Of a stretch of 64,000 nt of DNA, positions 10,301-17,187 are shown one piece after another (within the stretch, counting starts at the first letter, position 1; every line of letters starts with the position of its first letter). The DNA lies in IMG/VR virus record IMGVR_UViG_3300046171_000252, positions 1-64,000 of that record. One strand, given 5' to 3'. The DNA is from a virus. The notes under the pieces were generated by a model, which did not search any database, was not told the origin of the DNA, and saw only the letters and a program-made list of their open reading frames with translations. Both the position numbers and the translations under genes were made by a program.

Positions 10301-12058
10301 GGTGGTGCTTCTCTGAGTAGTATAGATCGTATTGATTATTCCAATGACACTGCAGCGGCAACAGTAAAAGGACCGATGAGTGTTGCTAGATATGGAGGAG
10401 CAGCAATAGGTAATGATTCGTTCGGTTACTTTGGTGGTGGTTCTCCTGGTCCAACATCATCAGTAGATCGTATTGATTACTTAAATGATACTGTAGATGC
10501 ATCACCCAAAGGACCATTGAGTGGCGCATTCCCTTATATCGCAGCAACAGGTAATCAATCGTTTGGATACGTTGGTGGTGGTTATCCTGCAAAATCAACA
10601 GTAGACCGCATTGATTATTCTAATGACACCGTAGCAGCACCAGCAAAAGGACCATTAAGTGTTGCTAGATTTGGTTTAGGAGCAACAGGTAATGCTTCCT
10701 TTGGTTATTTTGGTGGTGGTGGTCCTGGTGAAAAATCAACAGTAGACCGTATTGATTATTCTAATGACACCGCAACAGCATCAGCAAAAGGACCATTGAG
10801 TGCTGGTAGAAGATATTTTTCGGCAACTGGTAATGCTTCCTTTGGTTACTTTGGTGGTGGTGCAGGTGGTCAGACAATAGTAGACCGCATTGATTATTCT
10901 AATGACACCGCAACAGCAGTAGAAAAAATACAATTCAGTGGTGCCAGACAAGAACGAGGAGCAACGGGTAACTCTTCCTTCGGATATTTTGGTGGTGGTC
11001 ATCCTGGTCCAGCAGTATCAATAGTAGATCGTATTGATTATTCTAATGACACTGCAACGTTATCACCTAGAGGACCATTAAGTGTTGCTAGAAGATATTC
11101 TGCAGCAGCAAGTGCCAGAGCCAACGGATTCGTTCCAATCGGTCCAGCAGTGGTTTCTAATGCTGCTGCAATCGCAGGGTCATTTAATCCAACAACCTTT
11201 GGTTACTTTGGTGGTGGTAATACTGGATCTAATGCATCAACAGTAGATCGTATTGATTACTCTAATGATACTGCAACGGCATCAGTCAAAGGACCATTAA
11301 GTCTTGCTAGAAGATACCTAGCAGCAACAGGCAATAGTTTCTTCGGTTACTTTGGTGGTGGTGATCCTGCATTATCAACAGTAGACCGTATTGATTATTC
11401 TAATGACACTGCTACAGCAGCAGCAAAAGGACCATTGAGTAATGGTAGACATTCTTTGGCAGCAACGGGCAATGCTAACTTTGGTTACTTTGGTGGTGGT
11501 TGGGCTCCCAATTCGAGCTCATCAGTAGATCGTATTGATTATTCTAATGACACTCCAACAGCATCAGCAAAAGGACCATTAAGTGCTGCTAGAGATGGTT
11601 TAATAGCAACAGGAAACTTATCATTTGGTTACTTTGGTGGTGGTAGTCCTGGAGTATCAACAGTAGATCGTATTGATTATTCTAATGATACTGCAACGGC
11701 ATCACCAAAAGGACCATTAAGTTTTGGCAGAGATCAATTGGGAGCAACAGGTAATGCAGACTTTGGATATTTTGGTGCTGGTCATCCTGCAAAATCAACA
11801 GTAGATCGTATTGATTATTCTAATGATACTGCAACGGCATCAGTCAAAGGACCATTAAGTGTTGGTAGGCATGCTTTGGCAGCAACAGGTAATTCATCTT
11901 TTGGTTACTTTGGTGGTGGTACTCCTGGTCCAAAATCAACAGTAGATCGTATTGATTACTCAAATGATACTGCTACGGCAGCAGCAAAAGGACCATTAAG
12001 TGTTGCTAGATATGGTTTGGGAGCAACTTCAGCAGCAGCAAATGGACTTCCACAATAG
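7336..12058 (+). CDS. giant kelch-like repeat fibre B (5 x 6 repeats), +1 frameshift at ~8272
   Basis: This is the paralogue of the 1163 fibre, with anchor RGIFSLLDVRE...W..PSPF and thirty FGYFGGG/DRIDYSNDTATA repeats in five groups of six. The linkers match those of fibre A (PAPTVR, LEVPVLMGAF, NIVNYA, PAVVSNAAA) and the end is AAANGLPQ. The frame opened at 7336 runs to 8301, and the rest is in another frame (to 12058). The break falls in the sixth repeat of the first propeller at GGCAGTCAGTC. Dropping one T restores TATAAVKGPLS and gives about 1573 residues. If the frameshift is real, only one propeller is made. A tail-fibre/adhesin role is inferred. Confidence 0.75.
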
Positions 12059-12091
12059 TATGCTATAATAAACAAAAGATTGATTATATGA
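12029..12091 (+). repeat. 63-bp direct repeat, copy 2
   Basis: Exact copy of 5840-5902. It again spans the fibre's last codons, stop, the CTATAATAAAC spacer and the ATGA of the next gene, here the prolyl-hydroxylase-like gene instead of the DUF6445-type gene. Confidence 0.9.
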
Positions 12092-12750
12092 TTGATAATC
12101 CACTGACACATATTTTGATCCGACCCAATGTAATTTCTCCTGAAGGTATTCGGGAGATGGTGGATCATATTAAACAATCACCTTGTGAAGACCTATCTGT
12201 ATTTGATTCGGAGACGACAAATAGAACAGGTGAGACATCATGGCAGGTTGATAAGAAGACAAGAGACACACAAATTGTTCCTATGGGAGATTTGTATCCC
12301 AAGATTACGGAACTTCTTCATCATGCCGTAAAAGAAGTTATCAATCCTTTCTATGGTATTGATGTAACCAGTAGTGAAGTCCCACAGGTTCTATCCTATG
12401 GTATTGGTGGACACTACAAACCTCATATTGATGGTGAGAGTATCTGGGTCACACCAAGAGGTGAAAAGATTTGGAAAAAATCTACGGACAGAGATATCTC
12501 TATGGTCTTTTATCTCAATGATGATTTTGAGGGTGGAGATTTTATTTTTCCAGAACATCACATTCGTGTAAGACCTGAACCTGGTATGATGGTTTGCTTC
12601 CCTTCCAGTCATTATTATATGCACGGAGTAGAACCAGTGACAAGAGGGAAAAGATATAGTATAGTGTGTTGGGCTACGGTAAAAGGTCAACCAAGTATGG
12701 ACGAAATTAATAATCAGTTATCTCAAGAGTATGGAGTCAAAGTAATTTAA
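12088..12750 (+). CDS. prolyl-4-hydroxylase-like 2OG-Fe(II) oxygenase
   Basis: The 220-residue protein has a clear P4H-type core. HYKPHID supplies the H-x-D iron ligands (near residue 112), MVFYLNDDFEGGDFIFP is the family's central strand, and MHGVEPVTRGKRYSI supplies the distal His and the basic residue that binds 2-oxoglutarate. P4H-family enzymes hydroxylate proline or related residues in proteins using O2 and 2-oxoglutarate. No signal peptide is present, so it should act in the host cytoplasm, for example on virion proteins before assembly. It lies directly downstream of fibre B inside the copied 63-bp junction. Candidate substrates in this window are the fibres and the G-T-P repeat protein at 32239. 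Confidence 0.85.
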   Translation: MIDNPLTHILIRPNVISPEGIREMVDHIKQSPCEDLSVFDSETTNRTGETSWQVDKKTRDTQIVPMGDLYPKITELLHHAVKEVINPFYGIDVTSSEVPQVLSYGIGGHYKPHIDGESIWVTPRGEKIWKKSTDRDISMVFYLNDDFEGGDFIFPEHHIRVRPEPGMMVCFPSSHYYMHGVEPVTRGKRYSIVCWATVKGQPSMDEINNQLSQEYGVKVI

Positions 12751-12753
12751 ATT

Positions 12754-14163
12754 ATGGCAAACATTTTGGGATTGCAGTTCGGACATGATGGATCCGTTTG
12801 CCTTGTTAAGAATGGTAAGTTAGAGTTTGCCATTGGAACAGAAAGAATTACTGGTGTTAAAAAGCAACAAGGATTTACAGACGAGGTTATAAATTATGCT
12901 TTGGACTCTTGTGGTTTAACAGTTGATGATATTGATTGTGTTGCCACCAATGATTTTAAGCAAGAATTTTTTGGTAATGAATATCTTGTAGATAATTTTA
13001 TTATTCAGGGTAGAGAGATTAAGTGTTATATTATTTCTCACCATCTAGCACACTGTGCCTCTGCATATTATACTAGTCCATTTAATGAAGCACATTGTTT
13101 CAGTATGGATTGTAGTATGGGAAAGATAGAAGCAAACTCTGTGGTGGCATATGGTAAAGGGAAGAAACTTTTTGCCGAATATTGTCCCGGAGAAATGGTC
13201 GGAGTATTATATGGTGAAGTAACAGAGAAGTTAGGACTCGGACCTGCACTTCATAAGGCAGGAACAACAATGGGTCTCTCATCATATGGGACACCATTTG
13301 ATTTTGATTATCAATCTTATACTGATGACATCAAACATAAGATGGATGTGGCAGCATCCGTTCAGAATTTGTTTGAGAATAAAGTATTGAGTGTCTTGAA
13401 TGATATAGATCAGAACTCTGATAATCTTTGTCTCTCCGGAGGATCATTTTTAAATTGTAATGCTAACTCAGAGGTCGTAAGAAAATCTAAATTTAAACAG
13501 TTTCATCACTTTCCGGCATGTGGTGATGATGGAACGGCAGTTGGTTCTGCACTTTATGTTGCTCATCATATTCTTGGAGAGGCAAGGTATGATTATGAAC
13601 CACAAGACATCTGTTATACCGGAAGAGATTATCCAAGTCAGACACCGGACTATAATCACATAGCAAGACAAATTGCCGATGGTAAAATAATTGGTTGGTT
13701 TCAGGGCAAATCAGAGTTTGGTCCAAGAGCACTAGGTAATCGTTCTATTCTTGCAGACCCAAGAAACTTTCATAATCGTGAACTCATCAATCATGTCGTG
13801 AAGAATAGAGAATGGTTCCGTCCTTTTGCTCCTGTTGTATTAGAAGAGTGCTATCAAGATTGGTTTGACTTTCCTATCCCCAGTCCCTACATGCTTTATA
13901 CCGCACAGGTGAAGCAACCAGAAAAAGTTCCAGCCATAACTCATGTTGATGGGTCTGCCAGATTTCAGACAGTCACAGAGAAATCTAATAAGCACTACTA
14001 TAATATTATTAAAGCATTTGGAGAACTAACTGGTGTGCCTGTTCTACTGAATACAAGTTTAAATGGAAACGGACAACCCATATTAGAAACCGAAGAGGAC
14101 GCACAAGAGTTTTACAAAAATTCTAAACTTGATATGATGATTATCAATGGTGCTATAATATAA
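12754..14163 (+). CDS. carbamoyltransferase (NodU/CmcH family)
   Basis: The 469-residue protein has the NodU/CmcH layout: an N-terminal actin-like domain opening ILGLQFGHDGSVCLV and GTERITG, then the family signature KSEFGPRALGNRSILADPR near residue 328, and RPFAPVVLEE. Family members transfer carbamoyl from carbamoyl phosphate to a hydroxyl, usually on a sugar. It is somewhat shorter than the ~550-600 residues of bacterial NodU. It follows the prolyl-hydroxylase-like gene by three bases and closes the fibre/modification block, so a role in decorating a surface or fibre sugar or hydroxyl is plausible but unproven. Confidence 0.85.
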   Translation: MANILGLQFGHDGSVCLVKNGKLEFAIGTERITGVKKQQGFTDEVINYALDSCGLTVDDIDCVATNDFKQEFFGNEYLVDNFIIQGREIKCYIISHHLAHCASAYYTSPFNEAHCFSMDCSMGKIEANSVVAYGKGKKLFAEYCPGEMVGVLYGEVTEKLGLGPALHKAGTTMGLSSYGTPFDFDYQSYTDDIKHKMDVAASVQNLFENKVLSVLNDIDQNSDNLCLSGGSFLNCNANSEVVRKSKFKQFHHFPACGDDGTAVGSALYVAHHILGEARYDYEPQDICYTGRDYPSQTPDYNHIARQIADGKIIGWFQGKSEFGPRALGNRSILADPRNFHNRELINHVVKNREWFRPFAPVVLEECYQDWFDFPIPSPYMLYTAQVKQPEKVPAITHVDGSARFQTVTEKSNKHYYNIIKAFGELTGVPVLLNTSLNGNGQPILETEEDAQEFYKNSKLDMMIINGAII

Positions 14164-14166
14164 ATA
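14159..14166 (+). promoter_or_regulatory. T4-type late promoter (TATAAATA)
   Basis: An exact TATAAATA octamer overlaps the stop of the carbamoyltransferase gene, 23 bases before the ATG at 14189. TATAAATA is the -10 element used by T4-like phages with gp55/gp33/gp45; gp33 is encoded in this window. Confidence 0.6.
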
Positions 14167-14188
14167 TTTGAAAGTTATCTCACAAAAA

Positions 14189-14578
14189 ATGGCAAAATAT
14201 CTAAAGCATTATTGGAAGAAAAATGGTTCTTGGTTAACCGATCCCGGTACATATGTAGAACAACATCACCCAGAAGCAGACTATCCTGGTCTTGGAGTAA
14301 AGGTCTGGATGCACGACTCTGATGGTGTTGATGTCTGCCTTTCTGAAGTTCCTGATAGCACTACGATTTCTACTATTAATGTAGGTTCTAAGAAAGCTGT
14401 TATGGAACTGACCGAAACGCAATTTAATTCTGTCAAAACTCCTCTTGATGAAGAATCAGTTCTTCGCCAAGCAGCAATGGAGGCAGAAATGAGTGGTGAT
14501 ACTGACACCGCAGCAACTAAGAATACTGCTGCAGCTGCCAAAGCAACCGAAGCACAGAATGCACTGAATGCACTCTGA
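14189..14578 (+). CDS. conserved hypothetical protein
   Basis: The 129-residue protein starts MAKYLKHYWKKNGSW. A TTG at 14168 would add seven residues, but the ATG is preferred because it lies just downstream of the TATAAATA late promoter. The first part is soluble and beta-rich (PGLGVKVWMHDSDGVDVCLSEVP), and the C-terminus is a low-complexity alanine/threonine helix (DTAATKNTAAAAKATEAQNAL). I do not recognise a family. It is the last gene of the adhesion block and may be a small virion protein. Confidence 0.6.
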   Translation: MAKYLKHYWKKNGSWLTDPGTYVEQHHPEADYPGLGVKVWMHDSDGVDVCLSEVPDSTTISTINVGSKKAVMELTETQFNSVKTPLDEESVLRQAAMEAEMSGDTDTAATKNTAAAAKATEAQNALNAL

Positions 14579-14579
14579 T

Positions 14580-14608
14580 TTGACGTAAAATCAAAGATGG
14601 TGTACAAT
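14580..14608 (+). promoter_or_regulatory. sigma70-like promoter for the 14615 small RNA
   Basis: TTGACG (14580-14585), a 17-base spacer and TACAAT (14603-14608). The predicted start near 14615 falls exactly at the first base of a stem-loop, and no ORF begins before a strong terminator. Confidence 0.7.
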
Positions 14609-14614
14609 ATGTAA

Positions 14615-14720
14615 GTCTTCAGCATCTTCGTAATTTTGAGACTGAAGACCCTTTCTGTGGTGGGAAAGGTGAGTTGGTGATATACTAAGTAGGGGGGGAA
14701 AGAACTTCTCCCCCCTTTCT
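14615..14720 (+). ncRNA. candidate ~105-nt small RNA
   Basis: The stretch between a good promoter and a strong terminator has no ORF but is highly structured. Stem 1 pairs GTCTTCAG (14615-14622) with CTGAAGAC (14642-14649). Stem 2 pairs CCTTTC (14650-14655) with GAAAGG (14664-14669). Stem 3 is the G/C-rich terminator at 14693. The two 5' stems are adjacent and the first begins at the expected +1. This is the layout of a stand-alone regulatory RNA. It could instead be a structured 5' leader for the glutaredoxin gene if the terminator is leaky. The target is unknown. Confidence 0.6.
14693..14718 (+). terminator. intrinsic terminator ending the small RNA
   Basis: GGGGGGA (14693-14699) pairs with TCCCCCC (14709-14715) around a 9-base loop and is followed by a short T run. 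Confidence 0.8.
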
Positions 14721-14756
14721 TATCTTATAAATTAATTTACAATCCCTTATAGACGT

Positions 14757-14993
14757 ATGAATTTCACGGTATTTTCTAAAAACAATTGCCCATACTGCGA
14801 GAAAATTAAAAAAGTTTTAGAGTTGACAAAAAGTGAGTTTGTGGTCTATACTCTAGGAGAAGATTTTGATCGGGAATCATTTTTTGATAAGTTTGAAGAA
14901 AACTCTACCTTTCCACAGGTTTTATGTGATGATAAAAAATTAGGAGGTTGTGTTGACACCATTAAATTCCTCCGAGAAAACAACGTCATCTGA
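14757..14993 (+). CDS. glutaredoxin
   Basis: The 78-residue protein has the glutaredoxin fold size and the redox-active CPYC motif in NNCPYCEKIK near residue 12, followed by the cis-proline segment TFPQVL and the GGCVDT glutathione-binding turn. It would reduce disulfides with glutathione, for example supplying electrons to ribonucleotide reductase during phage DNA synthesis. The 3' end overlaps the likely GTG start of the next gene. Confidence 0.9.
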   Translation: MNFTVFSKNNCPYCEKIKKVLELTKSEFVVYTLGEDFDRESFFDKFEENSTFPQVLCDDKKLGGCVDTIKFLRENNVI

Positions 14994-15327
14994 TTCCCCA
15001 CTAAATAAAGACACTCATCAAGTTAATCGTGGTATTGAGTTTATACTAAACAGGAGAAGAAAAAGTCTAAACGAAAAAATTAGTCCTGAGGTAAGATCTA
15101 TGTTAGCAGTAAGTTTAGTCTTTGGTTCATTTCTGACCGTTTTGTTTCTAATACTAGGACTCGTAATTGGTTGGACTGCTAGAGAATATATGATGAACTA
15201 TCGGGAAGTACCCAGACCTCACCCCGAAATGTTTGATGAACAGGGCAACCTGATTCCAGATGAGGTCATAGCATTTAATTTTGAAAACTATCATGACGAC
15301 AGCGAAGAAGATGACAACAACGACTAA
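14950..15327 (+). CDS. conserved cyanophage membrane protein
   Basis: About 125 residues from a GTG at 14950 that lies behind AGGAGG and overlaps the glutaredoxin gene; the start is uncertain. The N-terminal segment NKDTHQVNRGIEFILNRRRK is basic. One strong membrane helix follows (LAVSLVFGSFLTVLFLILGLVIGW, about residues 50-73), then HPEMFDEQGNLIPDEVIAFNFEN and an acidic tail. I recall similar proteins next to glutaredoxin in cyanophages, but their function is unknown. It is probably an inner-membrane protein with a cytoplasmic acidic tail. Confidence 0.7.
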   Translation: MLTPLNSSEKTTSSDSPLNKDTHQVNRGIEFILNRRRKSLNEKISPEVRSMLAVSLVFGSFLTVLFLILGLVIGWTAREYMMNYREVPRPHPEMFDEQGNLIPDEVIAFNFENYHDDSEEDDNND

Positions 15328-15904
15328 GGCAAAGACAACCACTAAAAAGAAGACAACTTCATTTGTGGTGGATAATCTTCCAAGAAATCCACTAGCATTT
15401 GAAGTTTTTGACTTGGTATCTCGTTCAAGAACAAAGGCAAAGAAGATTGAAGTATTGAAAAAGTATAATGATCCTTCACTAAGAAGACTCTTTGTCTGGA
15501 ACTTTGATGAGTCCATCGTCTCTATTCTTCCTGATGGACCTGTTCCTTATGTTGGATACGATCAGCAAAACACTTATTCAGGAACTTTAACAACTAAAAT
15601 TGATCATGACATTCGTACAATGTATGAATCTGGAAATTTCTCTCTAGGTATTAGTGATAAACAGGGGCACACAACTATTCGTAGAGAATCAAAGCACTTC
15701 TATCACTTTGTTAAAGGTGGCAATAGCGGAATTAATGCAATTCGTCGTGAAACAATGTTTATTAATATTCTTCAAGGACTACATCCACTTGAAGCAGAAA
15801 TTTTAACTCTTGTTAAAGATAAACAACTAGAAACTAAGTATAAAATTTCAAAAGATATTGTTTCGGCAGCATATTCTGATATTATTTGGGGGGATCGCGC
15901 ATGA
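15293..15904 (+). CDS. conserved T4-like cyanophage protein (DUF6433-like)
   Basis: 203 residues from the ATG at 15293 (a TTG at 15281 is an alternative). The N-terminus is a Thr/Lys-rich low-complexity run. The main domain begins NPLAFEVFDLVSRSRTKAKKIEVLKKYNDPSLRRLFVWNF and includes SILPDGPVPY; I associate this pattern with DUF6433 of T4-like phages. The function is unknown. It overlaps the preceding membrane-protein gene by 35 bases and the next gene by 4, so the three are one operon. Confidence 0.7.
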   Translation: MTTAKKMTTTTKAKTTTKKKTTSFVVDNLPRNPLAFEVFDLVSRSRTKAKKIEVLKKYNDPSLRRLFVWNFDESIVSILPDGPVPYVGYDQQNTYSGTLTTKIDHDIRTMYESGNFSLGISDKQGHTTIRRESKHFYHFVKGGNSGINAIRRETMFINILQGLHPLEAEILTLVKDKQLETKYKISKDIVSAAYSDIIWGDRA

Positions 15905-16242
15905 CAACAGCAGTAGAAGAAAAACAAACAACGCCAGAGGCAGGACAAGAAATGATTTCAATTAAAGAATCTGATTATGGATGTCAGATTCTTTTAGAAA
16001 AAACTACTATTGAAAAGGCAAAAGACAAGAGTTTTCCTACTGATGCCAAATTGATTTGGTATGTTGTTGATGGAGTGACATGTATAGATCTTACCCGTTG
16101 TGGAAAAGACTCTAGACTTTTTGATATGTACTATGATAAGTATGGCAAAGGTGCCGTTCAGAAGATTGATTTTGGATATGGTGGGGTCAATCCAAAGAGT
16201 TGGGGATATGAACCACCACCACCAACCAAAAAACGAAAATAA
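15901..16242 (+). CDS. conserved hypothetical protein
   Basis: 113 residues from an ATG that overlaps the previous stop (ATGA). It contains a compact alpha/beta core (LIWYVVDGVTCIDLTRCGKDSRLFDMYYDKYG) and ends in a proline run and a basic tail (EPPPPTKKRK). It resembles a protein I recall beside the DUF6433-like gene in cyanophages; no function is assignable. A bidirectional terminator lies directly downstream. Confidence 0.65.
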   Translation: MTTAVEEKQTTPEAGQEMISIKESDYGCQILLEKTTIEKAKDKSFPTDAKLIWYVVDGVTCIDLTRCGKDSRLFDMYYDKYGKGAVQKIDFGYGGVNPKSWGYEPPPPTKKRK

Positions 16243-16260
16243 TTCCAAAAATAGTCGAAA

Positions 16261-16297
16261 AAAAATCCCGGCAAAATTTTGACCTGTAGGGATTTTT
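16261..16297 (+). terminator. intrinsic terminator
   Basis: AAAAATCCC (16261-16269) pairs with GGGATTTTT (16289-16297). A-rich and T-rich flanks let it work in both directions. It separates the DUF6433 operon from the riboswitch promoter. Confidence 0.75.
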
Positions 16298-16306
16298 AAA
16301 AATTAC

Positions 16307-16335
16307 TTGACTATATATTAAAGAGGGTCTATAAT
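16307..16335 (+). promoter_or_regulatory. near-consensus sigma70 promoter for the riboswitch transcript
   Basis: TTGACT (16307-16312), a 17-base spacer and TATAAT (16330-16335). The expected start near 16342 falls just before the first aptamer strand. Confidence 0.85.
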
Positions 16336-16344
16336 AAGACCTGA

Positions 16345-16402
16345 CGTTCATCCCGCTCTAGGGTGGGACGCAAGTAAGTCGCGGAACGGAGCCGTTCATC
16401 CC
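16345..16402 (+). promoter_or_regulatory. glutamine-II (Downstream-peptide) riboswitch
   Basis: The sequence fits the Downstream-peptide/glutamine-II class, known from cyanobacteria and their phages. P1 pairs CGTTC (16345-16349) with GAACG (16384-16388), an inner CCC/GGG hairpin follows, and the conserved GGGACGCAAGTAA lies at its 3' side. A competing hairpin is visible: the same GAACG can instead pair with a downstream CGTTC (16393-16397) around GAGC. That encloses the GGAG Shine-Dalgarno-like sequence just before the ATG at 16403. The two folds are mutually exclusive, which gives a simple translation switch sensing glutamine, i.e. nitrogen status. Class assignment is from memory; the alternative pairing is read directly. 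Confidence 0.8.
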
Positions 16403-16575
16403 ATGATTGAATTTCTTTTATACTCATCACTCAGTTGTTCCGATGCCGATGCAATTATGTTTCGGATGAGGAATCACAAGGATCTTGACAATCAAGTTAA
16501 GGTTGAACTAATAGAAGCCGTAAAGGAATCTACACCTGAGTGCTATCCATGGGACGCAAACGACTAAAGGAACGG
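16393..16575 (+). promoter_or_regulatory. second, split glutamine-II-like aptamer enclosing the 54-codon ORF
   Basis: CGTTCATCCC recurs at 16393-16402, immediately before the small ORF's ATG. The matching 3' half, GGGACGCAA + 9 bases + GGAACG, recurs across the ORF's end (16551-16575), with the same 9-base gap as in the first aptamer (GGGACGCAA + 9 + GGAACG). The two halves of a second aptamer thus bracket the whole ORF. Whether they fold across about 150 bases is unknown. Confidence 0.5.
16403..16567 (+). CDS. 54-residue riboswitch-controlled small protein
   Basis: The protein runs from MIEFLLYSSLSCSDADAI to PWDAND and has no membrane helix. It begins right after the glutamine-II riboswitch and is the kind of short ORF for which the Downstream-peptide motif was named. 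I recall similar short proteins (hydrophobic start, SC.DA motif, charged helix) in cyanophages, with no function assigned. Its last codons overlap the 3' half of the second aptamer copy, so its C-terminal sequence may be constrained by RNA structure. Confidence 0.75.
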   Translation: MIEFLLYSSLSCSDADAIMFRMRNHKDLDNQVKVELIEAVKESTPECYPWDAND

Positions 16576-16608
16576 ACCTAAAAATCCAACTACTTTAGGA
16601 GTAAACAA

Positions 16609-16776
16609 ATGAACACACTTCAAATGATTAAGAAGCAGATCAACAAAGCATCTGCACTGCATGACGCACAAGTTCTTCACACCTCATATCGTGGTGTTGA
16701 GTATGATACTCGTTGTGTAGAATCAAAAGAAATGCACGGTACATTCTGTTATCGTGGTCATATCTACAACAAGTGA
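16609..16776 (+). CDS. DUF4278-family small protein
   Basis: 55 residues from an ATG behind TTAGGAG. It has two YRG motifs (SYRGVEYDT and CYRGHIYN), the signature of DUF4278, a small-protein family of cyanobacteria and cyanophages with no known function. It lies in the same transcript as the riboswitch peptide and is followed by an intrinsic terminator. Confidence 0.75.
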   Translation: MNTLQMIKKQINKASALHDAQVLHTSYRGVEYDTRCVESKEMHGTFCYRGHIYNK

Positions 16777-16798
16777 GTCACTTACGTTAAAATTGTTA

Positions 16799-16824
16799 GG
16801 GGGGTTGACTAACCCCCCTTTTTT
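16799..16824 (+). terminator. intrinsic terminator
   Basis: GGGGGGTT (16799-16806) pairs with AACCCCCC (16811-16818) around GACT and is followed by six T. It ends the riboswitch/DUF4278 transcript. Confidence 0.9.
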
Positions 16825-16855
16825 ATGTAAAATACCTATAATCATATACAATTTT

Positions 16856-17026
16856 ATGGAAAAGGATAGATTAAAACTAATTGTCCGGAATTTAGAATTG
16901 TTAGTCGATGCTCTAAAATCCGAAGTATATTCTGACAGAGAGTTATGTGTTTCCAAACAAGAAAACTTTGATGACCCAGCTTCTAACTATATCATGGACT
17001 ATGACGAAGTTTTTGAGGATGATTGA
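16856..17026 (+). CDS. small acidic hypothetical protein
   Basis: 56 residues from the ATG at 16856; longer in-frame starts would run through the terminator. A TATAAT lies at 16837-16842. The helical N-terminus (DRLKLIVRNLELLVDALKSEVYSD) resembles a small coiled coil, and the tail is acidic (MDYDEVFEDD). Its stop overlaps the next start. Function unknown; it begins the thyX operon. Confidence 0.65.
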   Translation: MEKDRLKLIVRNLELLVDALKSEVYSDRELCVSKQENFDDPASNYIMDYDEVFEDD

Positions 17027-17187
17027 TGAAAACTAAGCAATTGATTAAAGACCTTAGAAGTGCAATTTCTCAAGATTATTTGTATAATAGTGATGAGCTT
17101 AAATACATGCAAGAGCAACTTGACCAACTGGAACTATCAGTAAAAAGAATTCCAAGAACAAAACCCAAAGGATTTGGTGAAAAATGA
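17026..17187 (+). CDS. small helical hypothetical protein
   Basis: 53 residues, ATG overlapping the previous stop (TGATG), and its own stop overlapping thyX (ATGA). It is a predicted helical hairpin (KQLIKDLRSAI...ELKYMQEQLDQLELSV) with a basic tail (KRIPRTKPKGFGEK). The tight overlaps on both sides support it as a real gene translated with thyX. Function unknown. Confidence 0.65.
   Translation: MKTKQLIKDLRSAISQDYLYNSDELKYMQEQLDQLELSVKRIPRTKPKGFGEK

Noticed and set aside
1163-12058. Regular ~156-bp repeats resembling a CRISPR or satellite array
   Set aside because: The repeats are in-frame coding units of the fibre proteins with variable codons; there are no short palindromic repeats with unique spacers.
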